Assembly: GCA_005406025.1 (NCBI GenBank)
Contig: BGZK01000004.1
Span: forward strand, 930,001 to 994,000
DNA from: Eumeta japonica
Taxonomy: Eukaryota; Arthropoda; Insecta; Lepidoptera; Psychidae
Length of the DNA: 64,000 nucleotides
Reading direction: 5' to 3'
Below the pieces are notes generated by a model. It was not told the DNA's origin. It did not search any database and saw nothing but the letters and a program-made list of their open reading frames with translations. Both the position numbers and the translations under genes were made by a program. How positions within the stretch are numbered: the first letter of the stretch is position 1; every line of letters starts with the position of its first letter. Of this stretch, positions 34,676 through 45,800 are shown in pieces.

Positions 34676-35349
34676 TCAATTTGCGGCTTCGAAGCTACTG
34701 AACGGGCTGCCAACTTCGCTTATTTAACGCTTTGAACGTAGAAACCTTGAAGACGGCGCGTGGATGCGGCATTTGTTATACAAATATTCGGTGGCGCCCA
34801 TCTGGGAAATCCTTAAGTATTAATTTTCAAAATTTCAATGTTTATTTAAGTTTTATATAATAATTGAAGTCCTAAGTAGCTTCACCATTTCATTGATTCA
34901 TTTGATACATTTAAACTGTTTTATAGTTCTTATCATATTCAGAAGCATCAGATGTGTATGATATAAAAAAAGAGGAAACCATAGATTCTGTTACCACTAA
35001 CAAAAGTAACGTATGAAATTGAAGCGTTTTTAATTATTATTTCGTGGTGATTATACGTTATGGGTGAGTTAAAACGACACGTTATAGCTAAGGTATAATA
35101 TAATGAAGAGCAGCGCTCACCACTCTTAGCTCCACTGTATACTTGTAAATACTAAAGTCATTTAAAACTTTGAAATAATTTCTAATCCTCTTCTATTTTC
35201 CCTCAACGCTGGCGCCAACTGTCGGCGGGGGTCCACAATGAAAAACGTTTGTTAATTAGATTACTTGAACTTATAAGTATAGAGATTACATAATGAGACC
35301 GATGCGCTTCAAACTCTCATTTGCAATAATTAACTGTTTACTGTTAAAT

Positions 35350-35571
35350 TTACATCTGAATATAGGCAATCTTAGAAATATTCGCATTTGTGACATGAAG
35401 TTTAATGTTACAAATGCCAATATCCCTATGATTGCCTTAGTTAATTGTCAATTGTGAAGTTAAAACAACATATTTTGACGTGTTTAGTTTTAACTTTAAT
35501 ACTTAACTGTTACATTTACAATATTTACATTAAGCATTTACAATAGTTAACTGTTAACTATTGTAAATGCT
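35350..35571. repeat. Two adjacent inverted repeats, one perfect
   Basis: 35361-35438: the arms around ATAGGCAATCTTAG ... CGCATTTGTGACAT pair with ATGTTACAAATGCCAATAT ... ATGATTGCCTTA over about 35 bp at roughly 80 percent. 35533-35571: a perfect hairpin with 18-bp arms (AGCATTTACAATAGTTAA) and a 3-base loop. Both sit in a 350-bp stretch dense in TTAACTGTTA-like words, suggesting a small foldback element or a hotspot of templated mutation. Confidence 0.6.
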
Positions 35572-35574
35572 AGT

Positions 35575-36395
35575 TTGAAGAACACCGGTGTAAAAAATTA
35601 ATTATTATATATGCACATCGACATCGAAAATAAACAAAAATGTTTTTTAGAGAGCAATATTAAAAATTTCGAAATTTAATTTTATATTAAATAAAAAATT
35701 AAAGCGGAAATTTTAGTAATTTATTTCTAATTTTTATGCCTCAGCACAATATACATTTCTTGGGTCCTTTTTTTTTTCTTAATTTCATAAGTGTTAAAAA
35801 ATACTAAGTACTCGTATATGGGTGTATAAGTTGTGAGTAATTTATCTTCTTATTAATAAAAGCCTAGCTGTTGATATCTATATTGGAATCGTCTATATCA
35901 ACATTTGTAAGAACGATTGTAAAACCTAAGCAATTGTTTATACGTTTTTATATAGTGTACTTAATTGTTTTTACTTGTTGAAAATACTGATAAGTACAGA
36001 ATTATTGATATATAAGACCTATGGTGTTTTTTTGGATACTAGTTATACAAACCTCGAGATTATGGGATCTACTATGAAAGTCCTAACTAACTAACGTTTC
36101 TTAAACTCTTTAAAGTGATATAATGTCATTTTACTTTTTTATTATCATATACGAAAACGCTATTTAAGACTAAGTTTATAGAGACTTTTCATTAAAATGC
36201 AAGATGATATTTAAAATTTTCTTACGTTTGAAAATCATTAATACATAAAATATGTATTTTGGATCAAGATGACAAAACAAAACCCTCTAGTCTTTTGTCC
36301 ACTTTTATCAGATCGTTTCTTGCCAAATTTGTTCATTACCAATCAAAATGACCCGTCACTTCCTGATAATCGTGCTAGTCGCCGACGTAAACACG
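35575..36395. other. No recognised feature
   Basis: Strongly AT-rich; no coding frame or repeat recognised. Confidence 0.3.
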
Positions 36396-36399
36396 ACAG

Positions 36400-36725
36400 C
36401 AAAGGGGGTAGTCGTTGATGTAACAAGTTTCACGTTTTCGTCAGTCTCGCTTCTCCGCCGGCGCATACCTCCTGCGAGGGCTATAACTCGCGGGGTATAA
36501 AATACCAGAGCTTAGTATAATTCGGTCCTCGGAGGCGCCGCCGCCGCGCCCCCCGGCGGCGGCGCGGGGCTTTGTTTAACGCGCTGATTGAATTTTTAGC
36601 CGCGAGTGGGCCCGGCCCAGACAAGCGAGCAAATCGGATTTCGATTATTCTCAATAAATCGAAACTTATTAGATTGGATCGACCCACTGCCATTGTTGGG
36701 GAAAAAGTGGTCCGGATCGATAATG
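36400..36725 (+). promoter_or_regulatory. CpG island with TATA-like box and GC hairpin
   Basis: GGCTATAACTCGCGGGGTATAAAATACC includes a consensus-quality TATAAAA at about 36496. About 40 bases downstream is a GC stem, GCGCCGCCGCC / GGCGGCGGCGC (36536-36566). The following GAATTTTTAGCCGCGAGTGG and TCGATTATTCTCAATAAATC are CpG-retaining and unique. I infer a host promoter or enhancer island. No adjacent coding exon was recognised. Confidence 0.3.
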
Positions 36726-37509
36726 CGATGCGAATGAGTGCCGTTTAAAGTTCTGCTTCTATTGATCAGACTTAAGAATTGCTTTTTGCAGAAGGAAAGA
36801 ATTTTAAGCTGAAATTGCTTTGTCGTATTACAAGCTATCTAAGGAAATAGTGAAGCTTGATCGCCAATACCGTACAGCTGCTTATAACAGCGGAAAAAGT
36901 CAGTACCAGTTGAAAGTACTCGGACATGGACGTCTTAGTTTGTGGTTCAGCTGGAGAATGTTATCAATTCACCAGCTCATACTCCGTAGAGTGACCAAGA
37001 GATTAGTTTCTTTGTAATCCTGTTAAGAACTAGTCAGCTAATCACAGAAAATACAAGTTTTCTACAACTGTGATCAAACTGTTTGAAAAAGCAGACACTC
37101 TCTTCACATATAACATTTTTTTTTCCAAAAGTGTTTTACATCTACAGACTCGAAGTCCATACCTTTTTAAATCGAAGTCTTTTATTTTTATACATCGCTG
37201 TTTGACATTTAAGATTAATTAGAGCATTATTCGCTCAGCACCACTGATTTACAATATATATATATATACAGTTTTACTTCCCTATTAAATATACTTACAC
37301 ATCTAAATACTTATTATGATTTAACTATTTCTTTTATTTTCCATTTTTTTTTTGGACCGATCTAGGTCCCAGACCTGAGTCATGGATGAGTATATGCCAC
37401 TATATAAGGGCATATGCTACATTCATAGGGTTCCTCTAGGTCAGAGCAGTTCCTGCGTGACCATTGCCACCAGGTTTGGTCAAATGTACTGCATTTCTTA
37501 GAGGTTCAG

Positions 37510-37745
37510 CCTATCGATGATGCGGAATCGTTTAATATCGCCTATCCGGAAGCCGTTCACCAAGACCGACGCCATCATTCTCACTTTGCTGTTTGCGTCG
37601 GCTCCCAGTCGGCTAGCAAACTTTTCTTTGAGGTCTCTTGCTAGTTCTCATGTTGCGGTGATGACAAAGTCCCTCCCCATTTCGAAGTGCTTCACGACCT
37701 ATGTTGTTTTCCTGTAGCCTGGGATTCCATTAACCCATGATATAT
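37510..37745 (-). pseudogene. SF1 helicase-like segment of the virus-like relic
   Basis: Motif I reads GIPGYRKTT (complement of about 37703-37734) against the GxxGxGKT consensus: the final Gly is Arg and a stop follows two codons later. Then GRDFVITAT, a stop in place of a residue, ELARDLKEKFASRLGA, KVRMMASVLVNG and FRIIDRL, the last aligning with the Walker B (DE) position with Glu replaced by Arg. The helicase would have unwound viral RNA. Both nucleotide-binding motifs are damaged. Confidence 0.5.
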
Positions 37746-38184
37746 CGGGCGCCACCTAGTTTTCACGGGCATTGCCGGAAGCTACAGCCCAACTTTCGTG
37801 CATTGAGTAGTGACAACTATCGGGTTATACGAGGGGGTGATGTATTTTGGTCTTTCTGTACGGTCCGTCTGTTCTTCATCAAAGGCCACCAGGCTATTTG
37901 GCGTACTATAGGCCACCATATGTATTGAATTTATTTTTCCTCTCAACATTGTTTGAGAGTCGTTATCATATATTGCGGTTTCCACGTCCTCAAACGCAGC
38001 CGTTAGTCGTGTCTCAGATTCATCTTAGTACAACTCTCACACGTGGCTTTGTGGACTTTCAGGGTTGCTGATGTAAGCGCTATGAACTCTGAGAATGCGT
38101 TCGCGTAGTAGTCTCGTATTCACTTTACAGGATCTGGAGCCGGCGAATCAACCTCCCCTTTTTAAAGCTCTCGTTGGCGCGATT

Positions 38185-38736
38185 TTAGGGTTTATTGGCA
38201 CTGTTGACTTCATCCTCTTGGCTTGCTCTCTTCGGGTATTTTTTTCCGAGCAAACTTTTTGCGGCTCTTCCTAGTGCCCTCAAGAATGCACGGATGCGAT
38301 TACGAGACTCGGAGTTTTTTTTGTCAGCTCTTTGCCTACTCTTCGCCAGCTCTGCTTTCTTGTCTTTGTTATGCGTTGATGGAGACGTTCGGAACCTGAC
38401 AAACCCTCGCTTGTTATCGGATGTTCCTAGGTGTCGACTATATTGACGGTGTTTTTTGGGTTGCGTTACAGGGTAGTTTATGGTTTCACCTCGATCCTCG
38501 TATACCACGACCACGTAAACCTCGGATGCTTTGATGCATCCTAGTCGGTCCATGATTTCTGCGATCTCGAAGACACCGATATCGCATTCACAGTTATAGT
38601 ACAATGTGTAATTGCCCCTTCGAACCCGGCTGCTACAAAGATGACAGCAATGAGTATGCCTGAGTATGCCTAAGAGAAGGGTGTTTTTCTTCCCAGGAGA
38701 ATAGTGGGTGTTTATTTTTTCCTGACTACCCTGCAC
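38185..38736 (-). CDS. Longest open frame of the window, part of the virus-like relic
   Basis: 183 codons, bounded upstream by an in-frame stop two codons before and beginning with GTG rather than ATG, so it is not an independent gene. Residues 42-72 hold the methyltransferase-like segment. Residues 105-183 are basic and serine-rich (NKDKKAELAKSRQRADKK, KSLLGKKYPKRA) and could be linker between domains. The preceding frame (38906-38712) overlaps it and leads into it by a frameshift near 38720. It is annotated as a decayed part of the larger element, not as an expressed host protein, though its length suggests either recent insertion or a late loss of constraint. Confidence 0.4.
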   Translation of the reverse strand: MQGSQEKINTHYSPGKKNTLLLGILRHTHCCHLCSSRVRRGNYTLYYNCECDIGVFEIAEIMDRLGCIKASEVYVVVVYEDRGETINYPVTQPKKHRQYSRHLGTSDNKRGFVRFRTSPSTHNKDKKAELAKSRQRADKKNSESRNRIRAFLRALGRAAKSLLGKKYPKRASQEDEVNSANKP

Positions 38737-39004
38737 TTCTTATCCCCGACTTTCACTAGGGATAGTACGTCGAAGACTTTGCGCTTCATACTCGTTTTGA
38801 AAGTGCTGCCGTTCAGGAGAACCGCTAATCTCGAAGAGATTGACATCCAGCGAGGTCCCGCTGTGCAGCAGAAGCTTATTCCGAATCTTTCGGTATTCCG
38901 ATCCATGAAAAGAGCTACCAGTCTAAGCTCTTCGATTCGGCACGTCCTTCTATAAGCGCTTGTTCCCGAGGTTGGTTTACATTTTGTTTGTTTGATTTTG
39001 GATT

Positions 39005-42000
39005 TATGTGTCTTAATGTTAATGTCTGAGGACCACTGTTTTTCTTGACTGCGATGCGAAAGATGACTTCCGCATATTCGAGAAATAAGAACCTTTTTAG
39101 GTAGGACTGGCCATGATATAAGGTACTGCTTCCTGGGTGAAATCTTGTTCTATTTTATGTTCAAGTCGAAATCATTTAGACATACATTTTATTATCATAA
39201 GCTCCAGTTCTGACTTATGGATTACAATCATTTTGTTTTGACAAATCATTTGGTTAGTGTTTTCGCCACTTTAAACGCGAACAAAAATAATGTCGATTAA
39301 TCGACATGTTTTCTTTTAAACAACATTAAATGTTTTCCTTGAAACACATTTTTTTAATTTAGCTACCAGTTAAAAAACGCAAATTCAAAATCAACAAGGG
39401 GGTGATTACCATTAAATATAATTTTGAAAGCAGCCCAAAATAATTACTGTACTTAGTATTCTGATAGAAGATTTTTTATTTTATATAGCCTTCGAAGCTA
39501 TAATTACATAGCATGGGACTAATTAAAAACGCCTTACAAACGCTTTACATTTTACAGCTCGTGATTACTTAAAAACATGTATTTTCCACACAGAATTGAT
39601 CGGGGTGTTGTTTGTTGATAACAATTCAAAGAATCTATATAGACTATATAGATAACCAATATATCAGACAAGTTGTTTTGATTAGGGATTTTGATGAAAC
39701 AAAAATAATTAAAATGTTTGACCCTGCAGGCCATCAATAAAACTATAATGTTTATCAATGTATCAATGTATCAGTACTTGTCTCAAAGCTGAAAAGTTTA
39801 TCTTAAAACTTTTCGAGCTCAAAAATTTAAAAAACTGTTGGTTTTACAACCAATTCCTGAAACTTTTTTCTACCTTCACACTCGAAGTCTTCAAAAAGTA
39901 CCTAATAGTAAGTTATTGCGTTTGAGCTCAAAAGAATAATTTTCATGTCTTTTCATGCTCATGCTTTTTAAGCTCAAAAATATAATCATAGTATGTTTTC
40001 AGCTCTTCGAGTTCGAACATCTAGATTTATTTTAATAAAATATTTTTTTTTTATTGAAAACTACGTTAACTATCGGACGCGTTGTTCTTTGTTATAATCA
40101 GTTCACGTATAGATTAATCCCATGGAAGGACCAAAACGCCAAAACCATGTTAAAAATCTCAAGAATTTTTAAAATACTTATGTATTCGTGTCCCCTAACA
40201 TTTGTATTAAAGCATTCTTTCTCATGTCTCTGAGTATTGTTATAAATATATAACCAACAGTGAAAGCCACTTTTTTATTGGCTCGTCTTAAGGACTTCTA
40301 TTGAGTAACTGATAAAAATTAAAAAAACCTTTGTACCGGATTAACTTACTGGCATCAGATAAATATGTTATTGGAATAGGAAATCCGAATATCGTAAAAA
40401 CAAAAGTTTTGTAAAGGTTGAAGAGCTCAAATTTCGCCATAATTGAACTGGGAAATTGGAAAATCGGTTAGTTATGACTGCGAGGTGCGTAGACAAAGCT
40501 CTATGTATAAAATATTTTATGTATTGATTTCGGCTCTTCTATCTCTTCCATTTAGAAGAAAACATAAGCATACGTATTCTTTAGGAATCAGTCTAAAGAA
40601 AATTAGAATTTAAATTAATAAATACTTCTAATGTTCCATTGTCAAGTTGTTATTAGTCGGTTGTAACTAAGATCTAAATTAAATCATGATCGAAACTGTA
40701 TGTAGAGACGGATTTTGAATAAAACAACTTGTAAAGAAAAGAACCAACCGATGAGGGTGTAACAAAACCGTGCGATTTGGTCTCAATGAAGTGCAAAAAT
40801 AAATATTTCATTATAAAAGCGCAACTTTCGTGACGGAATTGCAGAATGAGACTCTGTAGCTGTTACTGAAATGAAAATTGAACTAAATAGTGAAAACCAG
40901 GTCGTTTGCTGTTAACCGTTTATGAGGCTATAAATAGAGTCACGCACGTTGAACGCAAAACAAAACGCAAAATATTTTGAGAATGCGAATTTATATCGAA
41001 ACAGAATTTCAGAATTATTTAAACGAAGTTTTTTTTTGATATCTCTTGAAAATATTAATCGATTTTGATTGAACAAGCGACAATCAACGCAGGCTTTATA
41101 AAAAGTTCTATAAAGTTCTATAAAAGAATTCAGAACATGCATTTAATCATGAGAGGAGCTTCCTAGGACCTCAAAACGTCAAGACCTGATGAAAACTCGA
41201 TTTTCGAAAAATGGGGCAAGACCAATAACTCTCTAGTTTCCGAAAATTTTAAATTTTCTCAGTAAAGTTAAAAAATACTATAAGATGTGAGACGAGTATT
41301 GTATGACATTTTTATTACTTTTAGAATACCTGATAGACTAATCAGTAATTGTTGCTACCGCTTTACTTTATATGCTTTATGGGAGATATTATCTCGAAAA
41401 AGGTGTCAAAATACATTCTGGTGGCGGTAGAAAGTCAAATACAGCGTTTTAACCACACCATCTCGGACTCGCTCGTGGCGCAAAATCTGTACAAAATTGA
41501 AAATTTTCAGAGAATAAACTCGGAAATTTCCAGTAGAATTTAAGTAATAGTATAAAAAAGGCAAGACTCACCTCAGACGAAGTTATTTATGGCAACTACA
41601 GTGAACAACTAAACTTATCCGATATTGGACGAATTAATTGAACAAACTCGTTTAGACTGTTTAGGCGTAAAGCGGTAGCGAACAGGAAAAATTAAACAAA
41701 GATATGTTAAAAATAAGCTGCTAACCATTCGATAAAACAAACGCAACGAGATAGTCAAAATCATTAAAATAGGTTTTCAGAATCAAGGGGAAAAATATAA
41801 AATTTCTAGACTTGTACGAGTGTCTGTTTCGGATAATCATGGTGTTAGGTAACAACTGGTTCAGTATAACCCAGGAATTTGTATTTATAAAGAATAAGTT
41901 GCAGTAGATAGAATGCAATCATGGGTCCAAAAGGATGAAGGTGACAATTTCACGATCTCTCAGATTCTTATAATAATAACAACAACGCTGACTCCGTGTC

Positions 42001-43005
42001 CAAATCAGTAACTAATATGAACGAATCAATGCCGTATAATAGTTAAATTAGCCACAATATAGTCACAATAGTATTTGTATTGTTTTCATAGATACAGATA
42101 TTATTGTTAGTTGGTTTAGTAAATAAGTTTGAGACTAAAGCCTCTGAACAAGCTGTTCTAATAAGTATTACCCTTTACATGTATAACTTAATATTTGATA
42201 ATGGTAATATGTAGTGTCATGAAGATGACTTTCAATCAAAAGAAATATGCACAAAAACTGAAAATAAGATAGGTATTTTATAACTAAAAATAATGTGAAC
42301 CTTATAAGATGAATAATGATATTGTCACATGAAATCTATTGCTTAACGTTGTATTATAAAATTTAAACAAAATAATTACTGCATAATGAATATACACAAT
42401 GAAAATATTACTAATGTAAGAATAAATGCTTTTTCAAGGTATGAGCATGAAACTATTACTGTAAGATGATTATTTCTTTTTACTTGTCCTATTTGAAAAT
42501 AAACAGTTTTCAGCAAAAATAATATTAGGTTTGTTATTACGTGAACAACTTTCCACAAAAATAATCTAACTTTTGGAGATAAAATTTAAATCTCTCCTTC
42601 CAGGATTTGGTGTTTATTATATCGAATTAGTATTGGATCTAATTTATAAGAAATCCTGAGTGTAAGAATTCACCAGATGACTGCTTGTCATCCACTTTAT
42701 CAAAATTTCTGATCGACAGAAACCGGAACAGTTTCTTTAAAGTATTTATGCGGGTCATCAATCTAAAGGAGACATACAAAAAGGTGAACTACCAATTTAA
42801 CGGATCGAAGCGGCATTAGCAGCTCACTGACAGTTAAATCGAAAGCGCAAATCGAAACTCAGTCCGTTGCATTTAATCAAATATCGCTATCGATGTACTC
42901 GTCATATACATAAATACAGTCATCAGTAGCCGGTAAGAAGTTAAATAGCTTATACATAACACGCAGGCGTTTTTTTTTTTGGTAGGTTTGCCTCTCAAAT
43001 CGATC
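39005..43005. other. Long AT-rich stretch without recognised genes
   Basis: No convincing coding sequence, SINE or TIR structure seen. 39800-40450 has several GAGCTCAAAA-type words, 41095-41130 a short tandem TTCTATAAAG repeat, and 41150-41560 CTCGATTTTCGAAAAA-like words that may belong to an unidentified repeat. 41349-41543 is a 64-codon frame of no known kind. Confidence 0.35.
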
Positions 43006-43009
43006 ACTC

Positions 43010-43420
43010 GAGAAATCGATTTTCGCACGGCAATTTCGGAAGCGCCGAATCGTCGCCCGCCGAATCGATTCCGAAACTAACGACTGACACACACCGTTTA
43101 CATTCGATTCGCTGTGAGCTCATCACGACGGGGCGCGAACGAGAACCGGGCGCAGGTATGCGGGGGCCGGCGAAGAAATAAACGATTTCAAGAGGAAACT
43201 CCCTGTTTTCCTTTAGCGCCGTTTTTGTAGTGGCCCATCGCCATTAGCGGACGAGGGCCCGGCCGAGACGGCCTCGTTAGGGCCTGTTAGGGGATTGTCT
43301 TCGCTCCGTCGACGCTGGGACGGAGCCCGACGGATACAATTAATTGCTCTGACTGCGGCTGTCGTTTTCTCACTCGGCTACAAAAAGGGCGGAGGTGGGG
43401 GAAGGGATGGGCACGGAAAT
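43010..43420. other. Large CpG-rich island
   Basis: About 400 bases with dense CpG (CGAATCGTCGCCCGCCGAAT, CGGGCGCAGGTATGCGGGGG, GAGGGCCCGGCCGAGACGG) stand out from AT-rich surroundings. Overlapping frames exist on both strands (99 codons plus from 43295, 71 minus), but their content reads as translated GC-rich noncoding DNA. Candidate host promoter/enhancer or first-exon region. Cannot be resolved without transcript data. Confidence 0.3.
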
Positions 43421-43755
43421 CGTTTCTTACGGATTCCAAAACGAAGGAATCTCGTGAAGCTCGCTTCTTCTACAATACGGTTTGTCTGTCTTGACAGAAG
43501 TACACCACTAAGTAAGTTATTAGAGGTAGATTTAATTTTTTTTTTGTCAATCGTGTCGAGTACGGGTTATGTTATGGTTAAGTGCATAATGTGAACAAAT
43601 AGGTAAATATACTTTTATCGACAGTATTGTAAAGTGCAAAAGTACGGTCCCATATGTTCCACAACTATATATCGCTGAAAACTATTAATTATTAGATCGA
43701 TTAAGGAATTCGTATAATCCTTCCCGGAAAGTGAATCTGGATAGAATTAAATAAT

Positions 43756-44075
43756 ACTGGCTTCCGCTTGCGGCTCCGCGCACGTTGGCAGAATAAATTT
43801 CTACATCTTATATTTCGACCTTTTACGATATTGCTCATGGCCTTGATCGCTATCACGTTATTGATTCCGATTACAGTCCTATCCTCGATTCCAATTTGTA
43901 TCGCTCTCGATTTCAAACCCGTTCTCGATTTAAGTAGGTTTGAATTCTAATCTTTTCTTATTCCAATTCCGGTCTCGGTCTCGGCTCGGCGATTTTGCTT
44001 CTTGTCCCGTTTGCAATTCCGATTCCATTACCGGTGAAATTTCCAATTTGGACGAAGCCTGGAAAAATTCTAGAA
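43756..44075 (+). mobile_element. Helitron-like short element, copy A
   Basis: Starts ACTGGCTTCCGCTTGCGGCT (a worn form of the ACTAGCTTCCGCCCGCGGCTTCG-type start), followed by ATCTTATATTTCGACC-TTTTACGAT and a degenerate 6-bp TTCCGA/ATTCCG repeat interior (GATTCCGATTACAG, CAATTCCGGTCTCGGTCTCG). It ends CCAATTTGGACGAAGCCTGG. The reverse complement of 47700-48108 matches it from end to end. No coding capacity. CTAGT-type ends suggest Helitron relatedness, but this is an inference. Confidence 0.6.
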
Positions 44076-44200
44076 TTAATTTTTAGAATATATTCTAACA
44101 CAAGTATGCACTTGAAGCCAAAGCGAAATATTGTTGATCTATTTTACTCAAGAAGTTTTTATCAATGAAATAATTCATAGCATCTATTTAGTACTACAAA

Positions 44201-44279
44201 CGCACACACGTGTGCGCGCATGCACGCACTCGCTCATGAACGCACGCACGCACGCACTCACACACACACACACACACAG
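44201..44279. repeat. (CA)n / (ACGC)n microsatellite
   Basis: Mixed CACACA and GCACGCACGCAC repeats with an internal ACACGTGTG palindrome. Low complexity only. Confidence 0.9.
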
Positions 44280-44449
44280 CGTTGCGTAAAACAAATCAAT
44301 ATGTCTACTAAAGAAATAAAGACATACCGATTGTTTTTTTATGGTTATCATACGGTGTATGGACAAAACATAAAACCTGTCATTTTTGCATTCTCAGGCT
44401 CTGGCTGTAAACTGATTTCCATTAAGAAAACGTAGATAATTAAACAACA

Positions 44450-44832
44450 CAGACAGTCTGACAAACAGTAGCCTATCGTTTGTGCATACACAAGTTCTTC
44501 CTGTACACCAATTTTCATTTAGTTTGTTGAAACCTTTTTTAAGTTATAAAAAAACCAGCAGACAAATAAACAGACTAACAGATGGTAACCTATCGTTTGC
44601 GCAATCAAATGTTCTTACTGTACACAAATTTTCATTAAGAGCGGTGAAATCTGTTTGAAAGTATGAAAGAAAGTGCACATAGAAACAAACAAATAGACAG
44701 ATTGGCAGACAGTAGCCTATCATTTGCGCAATCACACGTTCTTACTACATATCAACTTTCATCATGATCGGTCAAGCCGTTTTTAAATTATAAAAGAACA
44801 TACAGACTGACAAACAGACTAACAGCCATAAA
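44450..44832 (+). repeat. Tandem array of three ~117-127-bp units
   Basis: Each unit has CAGACAGxxxGACAAACAG, GTAGCCTATC(G/A)TTTG(C/T)GCA, (A/G)TTCTTACTGTACA, AATTTTCAT and a GGTxAAACC-TTTTTxAAxTTATAAAA end. The CCTAT landmark falls at 44472, 44589 and 44716. The same unit occurs twice in opposite orientation at 46515-46805. No coding capacity. Confidence 0.7.
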
Positions 44833-44880
44833 TTTAATAATGGTAGCTTTGGAATTAATTCTAAATCGTGATACATATAA

Positions 44881-44910
44881 GTTTTATGACTAATTAGTTA
44901 GTCATAAAAC
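44881..44910. repeat. Perfect hairpin, 13-bp arms
   Basis: GTTTTATGACTAA / TTAGTCATAAAAC with loop TTAG, immediately after the tandem array. Confidence 0.7.
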
Positions 44911-45251
44911 GAATACGTACCACGAAATTTTACGAAAAATTGAAAGTACAGACATACACTACAGATTTATACTATAGTAGTATATACAAGTGTAGAGATT
45001 TAAAATAATGTAGTTAGTTATGGAGGGGACGGATTTTGAGAAAATTTCTATACAAAAACATTTCTCTTGAAACTTTATAAAGTGTATGGTAGGGGAAAGT
45101 ACTATCGACCGCAGCCATCCTGTGGAAGAAATGAGATTATCGGGATGCCTTTTGTCGAATACAGTAGTATACTCTGGATGAATTTCGTGCGAACCTTCAG
45201 TACTATTATCAATATAATTGGAATGACGCACTATATTTATTATAAAAATTT

Positions 45252-45800
45252 AAACGTGTGGCACTCGGGGACTGCCGCGGTAAAGCTATTGCATAGCATT
45301 TTTTATCAACTTATTCAATTATAATTATTTATTTATTTATGCAGTATTTTTTTTCTATGATATTCATTCAAGTTTTTCCTCACTTTCTTCATTAATAAAT
45401 GCACTTTGTTTATGCATATTTAAAACACTTTATACACAAATTTTACGCGTATAGCTATTCACCAACAACTGCTGTTCACTGTTGTACATAGGTACACCTT
45501 ATGTATACGTATATAACTACATGTATACTTACGGGGCACATATGGTGAGTGTAGCATTATAAAGATATGATAGATACCTATACACCTATATACTTTCTCA
45601 CAAACAGCTGCTTACGTATTCGTCCGATTTCGGAGCAGCTCGTCTCGGTCGTACCACATACATAAACGTTAAGCGAACACTCAGCCGAGCTACATGGTAG
45701 GCGGAGTGGGGGTTGGTAGGTTTTATTTTCGTTACGGGATTTCTTGATTCGGTCGCCGCGCTCAAAGCCCGCGATAAAAGCTATACAATAGCTAAAAAAT
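45252..45800 (+). mobile_element. Non-autonomous element, copy 2
   Basis: Shares both ends with the element at 31532-31960: AACGTGTGGCACTCGGGGAC, GCGGTAAAGCTATTGCATAG at the left and CGGAGTGGGGGTTGGTAGG, TTCGTTACGGGATTTCTTGA, CGCGCTCAAAGCCCGCGATA at the right. The interior (45360-45690) is unrelated to that of copy 1 and carries an unusual run of GTATA-rich words plus a unique GC-balanced part (45615-45700). A 116-codon minus frame just beyond (45877-46227) is AT-rich and starts with TTG; I do not consider it a gene. Confidence 0.6.

Larger units (their letters stand above)
37430..39000 (-). pseudogene. Endogenous RNA-virus replicase fragment (alphavirus-like superfamily, virga/nege/kita-like)
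   Basis: The block is GC-richer than its neighbours and carries long open frames on the minus strand. Going 5' to 3': about 38906-38712 (FGISFCCTAGPRW), then the 183-codon frame 38736-38185 with CECDIGVFEIAEIMDRLGC (residues 50-67), consistent with the methyltransferase/guanylyltransferase region of alphavirus-like replicases. Next comes the 67-codon frame 37985-37782, then a helicase-like frame (about 37740-37510) with VNGIPGYRKTT, FVITAT and KVRMMASVLVNG. The last three fit motif I (Walker A, with Arg at the last Gly), the following beta strand, and the RT-D/S-type motif of SF1 viral helicases. At least four frameshifts or stops break it. No polymerase motif was found. Spacing between the two domains is short for the family, so part may be deleted. 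Family placement is an inference by eye. Confidence 0.55.

Noticed and set aside
42877..43092. 71-codon arginine-rich minus frame
   Set aside because: Reads across the edge of a CpG island; no motif and opposite-strand frames are equally open.
44201..44279. CRISPR-like or regulatory repeat
   Set aside because: Simple CA/ACGC microsatellite; no spacers. No CRISPR array exists in the window.
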